A DNA stretch of 64,000 bases from Methanocrinis alkalitolerans (GTDB lineage: Archaea; Halobacteriota; Methanosarcinia; Methanotrichales; Methanotrichaceae), in contig NZ_JARFPL010000009.1 of assembly GCF_029167205.1 (NCBI RefSeq), forward strand, positions 11,874 to 75,873, given 5' to 3'. This document shows positions 26,337 to 34,911 of the stretch, piece after piece (the first letter of the stretch is position 1; each line of letters starts with the position of its first letter). Made by a program: the position numbers and the translations under genes. Below the pieces are notes generated by a model that was not told the DNA's origin, did no database searches, and saw only the letters and a program-made list of their open reading frames with translations.

Positions 26337-26809
26337 AAGATGCGAAGGCCGGCCCCTGGAGGGTCCTCGACGTCGACGTCGAGAGGTGCATCGGCTGTCG
26401 GGCCTGCTCCAGCCTCTGGGACGAGATATCCCTCGCCCCCGCCCTCTCGGAGAAGGGTCCTCAGCGATGGATGAGGTTTCCGAGGGTCTTCGAGGAGTTC
26501 GAGGCGAAGGTCGCTGAATCCCTGGCGGAGGTATGCCCCACAGGGGCGATATCCGTTACCTTGGCAGATGAGAGACCTTTGGAGGAGGGGATCGATCTCG
26601 CCTTCAATATGATCCGGTGCCGGAGGTGCAAGACCCCCTTCGCCACCGAGGAGGAGGTGAAGTACATCAGAGAACGCATCCCAGAAGATCTCAGAGCCCA
26701 GAACTGTGCCGTCTCCTGGATGGAGCTATGCCCCGGATGCCGCCGGTGGGTGGGCCGAAAGGAGGCTGCAAGAGAGCTGATCGTCGTGAGAAGCGGGGCG
26801 GGGAGGTGA
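26333..26809 (+). CDS. Fe-S / zinc-ribbon-like small protein of the CODH-FDH cluster
   Basis: 158 residues. The N-terminal third has half of a ferredoxin fold: CIGCRACSSLW followed much later by a lone Cys in EVCPTGAISV, so a classical two-cluster ferredoxin is not possible. The C-terminal part has CRRCKTPFATEEEVKYIRERI and CPGCRRW, two CxxC pairs resembling the terminal module of HycF/HyfH-type iron-sulfur subunits. The ATG at 26333 was chosen because it overlaps the previous stop as ATGA; a longer frame upstream is out of context. Role: probably adaptor or assembly partner of the complex (inference). Confidence 0.75.
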   Translation: MKDAKAGPWRVLDVDVERCIGCRACSSLWDEISLAPALSEKGPQRWMRFPRVFEEFEAKVAESLAEVCPTGAISVTLADERPLEEGIDLAFNMIRCRRCKTPFATEEEVKYIRERIPEDLRAQNCAVSWMELCPGCRRWVGRKEAARELIVVRSGAGR

Positions 26810-26954
26810 ACTCGGCAAAAATATGGATGAGATAAGTCCTCGGCCCATCATCACCGTCCCTCCAGCTCCGCCACCGCCTCCGGCGGGAGGGCACCGACCA
26901 GATCTATCTTCGTAACTATTCAGCCCACCGCAAACAGCATCATCAGACCCGCTC

Positions 26955-27203
26955 TTAGAGATCTCGTGTGGCCAGTTCCAGAAAGCTAACTTCAAGTAAC
27001 CTCGGCATTGGATATCGTTTTTCATTTTGGTGCAAGTTGTTGATCGGCATACCGTTATAATCAAAGTCAGCATCATGCGGGCGATTCGGTATAGCTGAAT
27101 AGTTACCTATCTTCTTTGCGCAGAGGGTTTTGACTCCGTACTTCTCGGCTATCGGCCTCAGATCCTTCGTCGGGTACTTTTCGGCGATCTCCTCGGAGTC
27201 CAT
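26955..27203 (-). pseudogene. Remnant of an MNT-type nucleotidyltransferase
   Basis: 82 residues. The start, LRPIAEKYGVKTLC, matches the N-terminus of minimal nucleotidyltransferases (MntA antitoxin type), but the following GSxxxG..DxD active-site stretch is corrupted: where LFGSYARGEA...DSDVDF is expected it reads KKIGNYSAIPNRPHDADF. The region continues weakly and then ends. No HepT partner is seen. The surrounding sequence on both sides is AT-rich and gene-free. Low-confidence fossil. Confidence 0.35.
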
Positions 27204-27591
27204 ATCCTCTCTTTTAGATCAGAGGATATTTAAACATCTTTTCGGGGAGAACGATCAATAAAGAGATGTAGATCGACATCTTGATATGGGTTCTATCATG
27301 AAATAATGATGGGTGTTTACAATCCGGCATTCCGCAGTAAGGCTATGCAAAATTAAGAATTTATTGCTTGCCAAAATGTGCATAAATTCAAACGTTTAAC
27401 TTAAATTTTGTTTAAAATAATTTTACTAGAATTTGTCAACACGATATTAACAATTCAGTATATTATAAAAATTTAATAATTATATTCTTAGTCTTTATGA
27501 AGCTGGCCTTATTTGATCTCTATACAGAGTCGATTGATATCTATTCTCAAAAAATCGATAGCAGGAAAATTAATGAGCGTTCAAACCGTTA
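27204..27591. other. AT-rich spacer, no gene seen
   Basis: Upstream of the DOMON lipoprotein gene. Contains AT-rich stretches such as TTAATAATTATATTCTTAG that could include a promoter, but I see no coding frame, RNA gene or ordered repeat. Confidence 0.4.
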
Positions 27592-28755
27592 ATGCGAAAT
27601 GCCGGTACAATGAAGCTATTGCCATTAATTCTCTTGACCGCCCTCCTCATCCTCTCCGGGTGCGTGGAGAGAGAGGGGCCCGGCACGGAGGCGGTGGAGG
27701 AGGCAGAGGTCCCGGCGGAGCCGGGGGCGTGGAACCCCGACGGGATCATCGCCGAAGGCGAGTACTCCGGATACGCCCTCCTCATAGGCCCCGTGGGGCT
27801 CGGCTATCCGGGGGGAGACCTGGAGGTCTTCTGGAGGGCCGACAAAGAAAACCTCTACATGGCCCTCCGGGGGGAGACTACGGGCTGGATGGCCGTAGGT
27901 TTTGATCCCCAGGAGTGGAAGAAGGGCGCTGACGTCGTCATCGGCCGCGTCGACGGTAAGGACGCGGTCGTCGAGGACCAGTACATCATCGACTTCTTCG
28001 GCCCCCACTTCCCTGATGTAGATCTCGGCGGAACCGACGACATCCTCCAGTTCGGCGGCCTGGAGAGGGATGGGGTGACGGTGATAGAGTTCAAGAGGAG
28101 GCTCGACACCGGCGACGAATTCGACAGGGCGATAACCCCCGGTGAGGATCTCCCTATAATCTGGTCGATCTCAAGGTCGGAAGACTTAAACGAGATCCAC
28201 GACGTCGCCCGGGCCGAAGGGATCCTACGCCTCGGAGATGAGACGGCGGGGCCGTCCGCCATCGCCCCCCTCTCCGTCGCGGAACTCGATGGGATGGCGT
28301 TCATCCTGGAGGAGGAGAGGATGGCAAGGGACCTCTACATGGAGTTTTATAAGATGACGAGACTTCCTGTCTTTTTAAACGTCGCCGGCTCCGAGAAGAT
28401 CCACATCGCCTCGATACTGACCCTCATGAATAGGCGCGGCATTCCCGCCCCGCAGGAGGACCCCGGCGTCTACGCCGACGAGGCCCTCCAGAGGATGTAT
28501 GAAGACCTCCTCGCCGGAGCCGACAGCCCCGAGGCAGCCCTCAGGGCAGCTGCCCAAGTGGAGGAGGCCTCCGTCCACGACCTCTCGATGGAGATCGAGG
28601 GGACTCTCGAGCCCGATCTGATGTCGGTCTATGGAGGTCTCATGGTGGGGTCGGAGAAGCACCTTCGGACCTTCGTCAGAGCCCTGGAAGAGCGGGGGGG
28701 AGAGTACACCCCTGCGATCCTCAGCCAGGAGGAGTTTGATAGGATCGTCAGATGA
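27592..28755 (+). CDS. Exported lipoprotein with DOMON and ferritin-like DUF2202 domains
   Basis: 387 residues. The lipobox LILSGCVE follows a hydrophobic signal (LLPLILLTALLIL), so the protein is likely lipid-anchored outside the membrane. About 45-215 is a DOMON-type domain (EGEYSGYALL, LYMALRGETTGWMAVGFD, MKKGADVVIGRV-like), a heme- or sugar-binding fold. About 225-385 is DUF2202, a four-helix ferritin-like domain with EEERMARDLYMEF, SEKIHIASIL, EEASVHDLSMEI and GSEKHLRTF carrying the expected Glu/His metal ligands. The second ATG (27610, MKLLPL) is a better signal-peptide start than 27592. The fusion suggests redox or metal chemistry at the cell surface. Confidence 0.85.
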   Translation: MRNAGTMKLLPLILLTALLILSGCVEREGPGTEAVEEAEVPAEPGAWNPDGIIAEGEYSGYALLIGPVGLGYPGGDLEVFWRADKENLYMALRGETTGWMAVGFDPQEWKKGADVVIGRVDGKDAVVEDQYIIDFFGPHFPDVDLGGTDDILQFGGLERDGVTVIEFKRRLDTGDEFDRAITPGEDLPIIWSISRSEDLNEIHDVARAEGILRLGDETAGPSAIAPLSVAELDGMAFILEEERMARDLYMEFYKMTRLPVFLNVAGSEKIHIASILTLMNRRGIPAPQEDPGVYADEALQRMYEDLLAGADSPEAALRAAAQVEEASVHDLSMEIEGTLEPDLMSVYGGLMVGSEKHLRTFVRALEERGGEYTPAILSQEEFDRIVR

Positions 28756-28869
28756 TGAGAAGATCATAAGGTACTGGGAGGATCGACAGATACTTGGAGT
28801 ATCATCAGATACTCAGAGGATCGTCAGATGCTGATGGGGTTCGGGGGCGGGGCGAAGCCCGCCCCCTCT

Positions 28870-29349
28870 TCAATCGCCCTCCTCTTCCTCCGGTACAGGC
28901 CAGCGGTAGCAGAGGTCGTCCGGCTCAGTCCAGCCGAAGGCGGAGTAGTGGTCGGGGTCTTTCCGGAGGAGGTTGGACCGGTGGGAGGCGTGAAACTCCT
29001 CGGACCCAAACCACGAGGGTAGGAAGCCCTCCTCCCTCGATTCGTACCTCCGGCGCAGCTCCGGGAGCTGCGCGCCCCCCATCTCGCGGTTGGCGGCGAG
29101 GATCTTCTCCTTGCAGGTGTCCCGATAACCCCGTCTCGTCCACTCCTCGCAGATGACGACGCCGTAGAGGGCGAGAGCTTCAGGGTTCTTCGCCCACATC
29201 TTCCAGATGGGGTGGTTTTTCCACCGGCTTTTGCCGTCACGGCAGATCCGGAGGAGGACGAGGGCTTCAGACCTCTGCTTTCCAAGCCGCTGTCTGTCCA
29301 GGACCTCGGCGGACCTCCGGAAGTCGGGATAGGGGAGGAATGTCTGCAT
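28870..29349 (-). CDS. Pyrimidine dimer DNA glycosylase-like (Pyr_excise family) protein
   Basis: 159 residues starting MQTFLPYPDFRRSAEVLDRQRLGKQRSEALVLL, the hallmark of the family related to T4 endonuclease V. The core phrases KNHPIWKMWAKNPEALALYG and SHRSNLLRKDPDHYSAFGW are the ones shared by the many bacterial and archaeal members. Homology to the phage DNA repair enzyme is known for the family, but repair activity is not shown for most members. Monocistronic, with about 75 bp to the next gene. Confidence 0.85.
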   Translation of the reverse strand: MQTFLPYPDFRRSAEVLDRQRLGKQRSEALVLLRICRDGKSRWKNHPIWKMWAKNPEALALYGVVICEEWTRRGYRDTCKEKILAANREMGGAQLPELRRRYESREEGFLPSWFGSEEFHASHRSNLLRKDPDHYSAFGWTEPDDLCYRWPVPEEEEGD

Positions 29350-29422
29350 AAGTAGATCCTCTCAATTGATTTTGCATCCTTAAATGGCTCGGCGAAACTA
29401 TAAAGGCCTTTCAAAAGGCCTT

Positions 29423-30232
29423 TCACTTCCTTCCGTAGCTTCGGACGTGCTCCCAGGATCGGTGAAGCTCCTCATTCGTGGCCCCTTCGCCTCTGGAGTA
29501 GATAGAGGGGTCCATCCTGTCGAAGAGCTTCCGATCCTCGCCGACGGGGCATACCTTGATGCAGACTCCGCAGGGAGAGAGCCCCCTCTTGGCGAGCACA
29601 GCGCTGTAGGCGGTGCAGGCACTTCTATTTGTGATGCCTGCCGGGTAGTCCCGGTCGTCAATCGCCTGAGCGGGACAGATCTGAACGCACCTCATGCACC
29701 GGGTGCAGAGGTCGTCATCCAGGAGGGGGTCGGCCGGAAGCTCCGCCGCGGTGAAGAGGGAGCCGAAGCGGACCCGGGGGCCGTACTCCTTAGTCAGAAG
29801 GACGTTGTTCACCCCGAAGGTTCCCAGGCCAGCGAGGTATGCAGCGTGCCGGTGGGAGAAGAAGGCGACCGGGTTCTTCAGCAGAGCCTGAACGTCGGCG
29901 TACCCGTCCCGGGGTACGAAGACCGATGGGAACCCCCGGTCGTTGAGGAAGTTTGAGATCCGGTAGGTGTACTGATCGAGGAGGATGTTGACGGTCCGAT
30001 AGAGCTCCCGATACCATATAGAGGGGGTGGTCTCCAGGGCCGGCAGGGTGATGGGTAGGCCGATGACGACGACGGACCTCGCCTCGGGGTATACGGCCTG
30101 GGGCCAGAACTCCTCGGGAATCCAGGGCTCGAAGGGAGGCTCCTCCCACCGGTCGATGGGGGCGACCCCCACCAGAGGGATCTCCATAGTCCGGCACCGT
30201 TCCAGGAGGGCTCGTTTCAGCTCAGCGCTCAT
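29423..30232 (-). CDS. QueG-like [4Fe-4S] reductase (epoxyqueuosine reductase family)
   Basis: 269 residues from ATG 30232 (MSAELKRALLERC), preferred over an upstream ATG at 30283 that lacks conserved sequence. C-terminal double cluster motif CTRCMRCVQICP and CGVCIKVCP; the N-terminal part carries the family phrases GVAPIDRW and VVVIGLPI and GLGTFGVNNVLLTKEYGPRVRFGSL. True QueG reduces epoxyqueuosine in tRNA, using cobalamin; methanogens have archaeosine rather than queuosine, so this member may be a related reductive enzyme (for example a corrinoid-activating or dehalogenase-like protein). Product class is clear, substrate is not. Confidence 0.75.
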   Translation of the reverse strand: MSAELKRALLERCRTMEIPLVGVAPIDRWEEPPFEPWIPEEFWPQAVYPEARSVVVIGLPITLPALETTPSIWYRELYRTVNILLDQYTYRISNFLNDRGFPSVFVPRDGYADVQALLKNPVAFFSHRHAAYLAGLGTFGVNNVLLTKEYGPRVRFGSLFTAAELPADPLLDDDLCTRCMRCVQICPAQAIDDRDYPAGITNRSACTAYSAVLAKRGLSPCGVCIKVCPVGEDRKLFDRMDPSIYSRGEGATNEELHRSWEHVRSYGRK

Positions 30233-30309
30233 GGGAGACTCCATACGCCTTGAGACTTCATACTCTTTTCGACTCCATACCATTTTCTTCCTGTTGAGCC
30301 AGACTCTAA

Positions 30310-30960
30310 GCTCTCCAGAAGTTCCACAACGGGACTATCGCCAGTATGGCGAAGACGAGGGCGTACCAGTGCCACTCGAGGCTCAGGAGAGGCGGCCAAA
30401 GCTTTGCGATCATCAGCGTGAAGGCGGGCGACGCTCAACTTAGTCAGCGCCATGTCGACACATGTAAACTTTCCAATCTTTTGGTTGGCCCAGCTGAGGA
30501 GGTTCATGGCTCATAAATTTCTCCGAGAGATTATACATCTCTTCGCCTCCTTTCCGCCCGCGTCCAATCCGGCCACTGCGGCCACCCCCGGCGCTCGCGG
30601 CGGTGCGGAGGGGAGGATGGGAGCTTTGCCGGCCCAGCTTCACCGCCGCCCTGCCCAGTCCCGCTGGTCCCCAGACGAAGGCCGCAAAGATGGCCTTCCC
30701 GGTGACGCCCCCGAAATTTTCGTCGATCCCGGTGGCCCAACATCCCCGAGACCACTGCATCAGGGCCGGAGTAGCCGGTCTTTCCCCTCCGCAAGAAGCG
30801 CCAGCTTCAGATCGAGACCTGGCACCTCTTAGCCAAGTCCCTCGACCGGCCTCTTCCGGATTTCAAGCCCGTTATATCCATCATCGTCCATATCCATCAT
30901 TTGCCAGCCATGGCCAAGGCCGCTTATGGACGCCCGATCTATGATGTCGATCATCTGCGT
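30310..30960 (-). pseudogene. Decayed coding remnants
   Basis: On the minus strand there are at least three broken pieces. At about 30310-30425 a frame reads LWPPLLSLEWHWYALVFAI and then LWNFWRA, the C-terminal membrane helix of some transporter-like protein, with a stop shortly upstream. At about 30440-30760 a Gly/Ala-rich membrane-like stretch (GVTGKAIFAAFVWGPAGLGRA) occurs. At about 30840-30990 another reads REAYRTQMIDIIDRASISG, then DDDGYNGLEIRKRPVEGLG, before a stop. None joins to the next in frame. I cannot name the source genes. Confidence 0.45.
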
Positions 30961-31013
30961 ACGATAGGCCTCGCGGAAAGCCCAGACCAATAAGAACTTA
31001 TAGTAATATATAA

Positions 31014-31069
31014 TTTTTATAGTATATAAATATTGTGATGGTTTTTATAGTATATAAACATCGCGATGT
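31014..31069. repeat. Tandem 28-bp repeat with TATA-like cores
   Basis: Two adjacent copies of TTTTTATAGTATATAAA-Y-AT-Y-G-Y-GATG, differing only at four positions (31014-31041 and 31042-31069). Each copy contains TATATAAA, a good match to the archaeal box A. It lies at the border of GC-rich remnants and a long AT-rich region. It might be a promoter duplication; no gene start follows within 100 bp. Confidence 0.6.
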
Positions 31070-32001
31070 GTAAGTTTTCTAGATTTTCTTATTGAAATTT
31101 TTATATTTTTAATTAACATTTTTTAATTTAGATTAGGTATAAATTTATAAAATTATCTTTAAAAATTAAAATAAATTATTAAATTAACTAATCAGTATAA
31201 ATTATATATATAAAATAAACAATAAAAGATATAAATGTATTTTTATAAATTGTAATGAAATTTTGTACTCTGAAATTAACACGAATTCATAAAATTTAAT
31301 CATTTATATAACAGTTTATTGATACAAGATTGTTTCGTCCCGAGTTATAAGATGCGGCCCTAGGTGAAATGGATCATTAGAAATTGTCAGCCGGGCTGTA
31401 AGCTGTCGGGATTCAACGATGGGGTGATTGATTCGTAGATAGTATGTGTATATGCTTATCGGCCGCGATTTTGAACCATCTTTGAAAACTGCCTCGTTAC
31501 ATAGTTTATGTGAATTTATCCCCCTCGTCGCGTACCATGATGGTTAACGGGGAAAAATATGTCTTTGAAACGGAGATCAAGCCTAAAACAGAATTAAACC
31601 TATAGTTTGTAAGAACTATTCTGAGATGCTTCCTAATTAGAGTCATTTTTATAAATAGATAATCAGGATAGAAACCCCATATTTTCTGTCCGATTTAGTA
31701 ATTTATAAAATTACAATTAACAATTTCTCGATGGCTGAATTCTCAAATCAATATAAAGTATATCTTATAAATTGAACATTCTAACCCAGATTTTGTTAAA
31801 TTGCAAATATTAATAATAATATTAAAATTAATTATAGCGTTAAGTATTTGTTATAACATAACCTTAACTGTATAGTTAATAAAAAAACTTTTATATTTAA
31901 TATTAAAATTTTTTATAAAATTTATATATAATTATTTAATATAATTAATTAAAAATTAAAAAATTAATTTTTAGATTACTAATAGGACTTATATATTAAA
32001 A
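31070..32001. other. About 0.9 kb of very AT-rich gene-free DNA
   Basis: The composition falls far below the rest of the window: long A/T runs with only isolated GC-richer patches (31350-31560). No frame of useful length on either strand, no tRNA-like cloverleaf and no regular spacer-repeat structure was seen. Possible readings are an old integration scar, an origin-like or otherwise melted region, or a horizontally acquired non-coding segment. I cannot distinguish these by eye. Confidence 0.6.
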
Positions 32002-32148
32002 ATGCCCCTTTCAGGTTCAAACAAAAGTGAGGGTCAAGAGCGTGTGAATATGATCGTCAAAATTAAATCGCATCTCATAAGCGAAGAGACTGGACAGATC
32101 GATATTATGGGCAAGCCCTGTAGCCACTTAAATCATGAGTCGAGATAA
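32002..32148 (+). CDS. Possible small ORF of 48 codons
   Basis: Reads MPLSGSNKSEGQERVNMIVK and so on, ending GKPCSHLNHESR. It is preceded by an AT-rich TTATATATTAAA only a few bases before the ATG, too close for a normal TATA-to-start distance. There is no clear ribosome site. Its GC content is between the AT-rich region and normal genes. Listed because it is the only frame in the spacer, not because it is well supported. Confidence 0.2.
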   Translation: MPLSGSNKSEGQERVNMIVKIKSHLISEETGQIDIMGKPCSHLNHESR

Positions 32149-32335
32149 AATTTCAGGATGGAGGTGGTGGCCAGAAAGCCCCATACTTTCGACTCGGTCC
32201 CAATTACCCAGGTAACCATCTACCTTCGACGATCTGACCCCCCCGATGAGCAGCTTTGAACCTTTGTGGGTGATTTTCTGAGAGCCGCTGCGAAGTCGCT
32301 CTATTTTTATACCTCCGGTCCCAGATATCCTATCG

Positions 32336-33127
32336 ATGAACCGCATTCTGGTTACCAACGACGACGGCGTCCACTCCTCGGGGATCAGGGCCGCGATCCG
32401 GGGGGTGGCGGGGCTGGGGAAGATCCTGGTCGCTGCCCCCTCTGGCCAGAGGTCCGGCGTCGGAAGGTCGATATCGATCTTCGAGCCCCTGAGGTACAAC
32501 AAGATAAACCTGGACGGCGTCGAGGCGTACGAGGTCTCCGGGACGCCCACCGACTCGGTGATCATGGGAATCTTCTGGTTGATGAAAGGAGAGCTCCCCG
32601 ACCTCGCCGTTTCGGGGATAAACATCGGCGAGAACATCAGCACCGACACCGTCACCACCAGCGGGACGATCGGGGCGGCCCTGGAGGCGGCGAGCTACGG
32701 TGTTCCGGCGATCACAGCCTCGGTCCAGGTCGTAGACCAGGGGGACAAGTTCGATAGCAGAAACGATCACGCCTACCAGTTCGACGTGGCAGCGATGATG
32801 GTCCGCAAGGTGGCGAAGAACGTCCTGGATAGGGGGCTTCCTGAAGGGGTGGACATACTGAACATAAACGTCCCCGTCGACGCCACCGAGGATACGGAGG
32901 TGGTGGTGACAAGGCTCGCGAGAAAGATCTTCAAGACGAGGGTGCAGGAGAGGGCAGACCCTAGGGGGAGGCCCTACTACTGGATCGACGGCGACCTCGT
33001 CTGCACCGAGCGGAAGGGGACCGACGTCCGGGCAGTCTACCAGGATGGAAAGATCTCAATCACCCCTCTCACCATCGACAACACCGCAAGGGTTGACTTC
33101 GCGAAGATCTTCGACCTGGTAGAGTGA
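32336..33127 (+). CDS. surE: 5'/3'-nucleotidase SurE
   Basis: Metal-dependent phosphatase acting on nucleoside 5'- or 3'-monophosphates. 263 residues. Hallmarks: MNRILVTNDDGVHSSGI with the metal-binding Asp-Asp (residues 9 and 10), the SGxGxSI-like loop in APSGQRSGVGRSISI, SGTPTDSV, VSGINIGENISTDTVTTSGTIGAALEAASYG and DILNINVP. A TTTTTATACC element about 30 bp upstream suits a leaderless or short-leader transcript. The next gene follows by 16 bp, so the two may be co-transcribed. Confidence 0.95.
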   Translation: MNRILVTNDDGVHSSGIRAAIRGVAGLGKILVAAPSGQRSGVGRSISIFEPLRYNKINLDGVEAYEVSGTPTDSVIMGIFWLMKGELPDLAVSGINIGENISTDTVTTSGTIGAALEAASYGVPAITASVQVVDQGDKFDSRNDHAYQFDVAAMMVRKVAKNVLDRGLPEGVDILNINVPVDATEDTEVVVTRLARKIFKTRVQERADPRGRPYYWIDGDLVCTERKGTDVRAVYQDGKISITPLTIDNTARVDFAKIFDLVE

Positions 33128-33143
33128 AGAGAACGCTGATCTG

Positions 33144-33722
33144 GTGATGACTTTGAGCAAGATTCCAATAGAAGATTTTGAGAAGATGAGCAGGGACGAC
33201 CAGGTCCACTACCTCACCGAGAACCTCAGGGACCTCGATGACGAGCTGGTGGAGCGGGGCATTGAGATATTGATCGGCGCCGGTGAGACGGAGCTCGCCA
33301 TCTCCCTTGCTAAAGACTCGGGGAGGGTAGATAGGGCGGTGAAGATCGCCATCGAAGAGGGAGACTTCCTCTGGGCAGCCCTCATCGCCAGGAAGGCCGG
33401 GCGTCGAGAGGATTCTGAGAGGCTATACAGGGAGGGGCTCGACTATTATGTATCCAGTGAGATGTACGGCCGGGCCGTCAGCGCTGCGGAGGCCCTGGGC
33501 CTCCCCGGCGACCAGATCGAGCGCCTCTTTGAGGCCGGGGTGAACTCCGAGAGGAGGAATATGGACGTCGGACGGGTCCGCTACGCCCTGGATAACCTGG
33601 CCTCATCCCTGGAGAGCGCCCTTGCTGGGAGAGACGACGAGACGGCAGAGGGGCTCCGGGAGGCTATGAGCGAGGAGAGGTTGAGGGCGATGAGGCGGTC
33701 AGCCGGGGATCAAGAAAGGTGA
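33144..33722 (+). CDS. Alpha-helical repeat protein
   Basis: 192 residues predicted almost wholly helical, with repeating helix pairs spaced by about 30-35 residues (LVERGIEILIGAGETELAISLAKD, VDRAVKIAIEEGDFLWAALIARKAG, DSERLYREGLDYYVSSEMYGRAVSAAEALG). This pattern is like TPR or a related alpha-solenoid, which serves as a protein-interaction scaffold. No catalytic or membrane feature. Follows surE by 16 bp. Function unknown. Confidence 0.75.
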   Translation: MMTLSKIPIEDFEKMSRDDQVHYLTENLRDLDDELVERGIEILIGAGETELAISLAKDSGRVDRAVKIAIEEGDFLWAALIARKAGRREDSERLYREGLDYYVSSEMYGRAVSAAEALGLPGDQIERLFEAGVNSERRNMDVGRVRYALDNLASSLESALAGRDDETAEGLREAMSEERLRAMRRSAGDQER

Positions 33723-33749
33723 AGTCCGGGCTGGTTTTCATCCCCTGGA

Positions 33750-34667
33750 TCATCGATCTCTCAGCTTCACATCTATCTTCATGAGGTCCTCGGCCACCAG
33801 AGCATCAGGATAGTGACGCCGGGCGTCGCCGAGGAGGGGCCCCGGTTCATCGGAGTATCGGGAGCTGATGTGGGTGATGACGAGCATCTTAGCTTCTGCC
33901 CTTTTGGCCAGAAGCGCCGCCTCGCCGGCGGTGGAGTGCATCGTCTCAAGAGCCCAGTCGGCCATACCGTCGTCGAGAGACCCGTCGTGGATGAGAAGGT
34001 CCGCCCCCCTGCTCGCCTCCTCGATTTCAGGGACTGGCCTCGTATCCCCGGTGTAGACGATCTTTCTTCCCGGCCTGGCGGGGCCCATAACCTCTTCAGG
34101 CCTTACGATCCGTCCTCCCACCCCCACTGTATCGCCCCTCTGGAGCCTCCCGAATAGAGGGCCCGGCGGAACGCCGAGGTCGACGGCCCTATCGCGGCGG
34201 AACCTCCCCGGCCTCGCGTCTTCCCGAAGGCAGTAACCGAGGCTTGGGACGCTGTGGGCGGTCCTGACCGCCTCAACCTCGTATCCATCCATCCTCACGA
34301 TATCCCCCGCCTCCAGCTCCAGAGCCCTCACAGGAAGCCTCCGAGAGTAGTAGCAGAGCCTGCCGAAGAGCTCCACCGCCTCGGCGGTCCGGACGGGTCC
34401 GGCGATGGTTACCGGCTCTCTTCTCCCCTGGAAGGCCATCGTCTCCAGAAGCCCCGGTATCCCCAGGATGTGGTCGGCGTGAAGGTGGGTTATGAAGATG
34501 TAGTCCAGGTTCATCATCCCCGTCTTCGCCCGCATCATCTGCCGCTGGGTCCCCTCGCCGCAGTCGAAGAGGATCAGCTCCCCCTCGCGGTTGATCAGAA
34601 CTGCAGAGGGGCTTCTGTTGGGGGTGGGAAGGGAACCTGCGGTTCCGAGAAAGGTGACGGTAAGCAT
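33750..34667 (-). CDS. rnz: Ribonuclease Z
   Basis: tRNA 3'-processing endonuclease of the metallo-beta-lactamase fold, 305 residues from ATG 34667 (MLTVTFLGTAGSLPTPNRSPS is the normal start). Zinc-binding HLHADH is in FITHLHADHILGIPGL; other ligands are in GDTRP (YTGDTRPVPEI) and the late His in VITHISSRY. The flexible-arm region (about 150-190) is present. Convergent with the helical-repeat gene, whose stop lies about 28 bp away. Confidence 0.95.
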   Translation of the reverse strand: MLTVTFLGTAGSLPTPNRSPSAVLINREGELILFDCGEGTQRQMMRAKTGMMNLDYIFITHLHADHILGIPGLLETMAFQGRREPVTIAGPVRTAEAVELFGRLCYYSRRLPVRALELEAGDIVRMDGYEVEAVRTAHSVPSLGYCLREDARPGRFRRDRAVDLGVPPGPLFGRLQRGDTVGVGGRIVRPEEVMGPARPGRKIVYTGDTRPVPEIEEASRGADLLIHDGSLDDGMADWALETMHSTAGEAALLAKRAEAKMLVITHISSRYSDEPGPLLGDARRHYPDALVAEDLMKIDVKLRDR

Positions 34668-34911
34668 CCTTGGCATCATCTCCAGCTCAGGGTCGAAACT
34701 CTAGGCGGGAGGATTATAAAAAGGTGCGTTGGAGGTGGGGGTGGGATCGACCCGATATCTTTGATATTTGGGGGGTGGAGGCGATGTCTGAAGTGCAAGT
34801 GACGTTTGGTGTGGAGACCGGGTTCGGGGTGGGGTGGAGGATGATCCGGAGGAGGGTAGTAAGCTTTCTGGATGGTTTGAAAGAGAGCTAGCGCTACCCC
34901 GCCCTCAGCAT

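Noticed and set aside
31070..32001. Possible tRNA or other stable RNA in the AT-rich region
   Set aside because: I looked for GC-rich stems and a T-loop GTTCRANYC box and saw none that fold into a cloverleaf.
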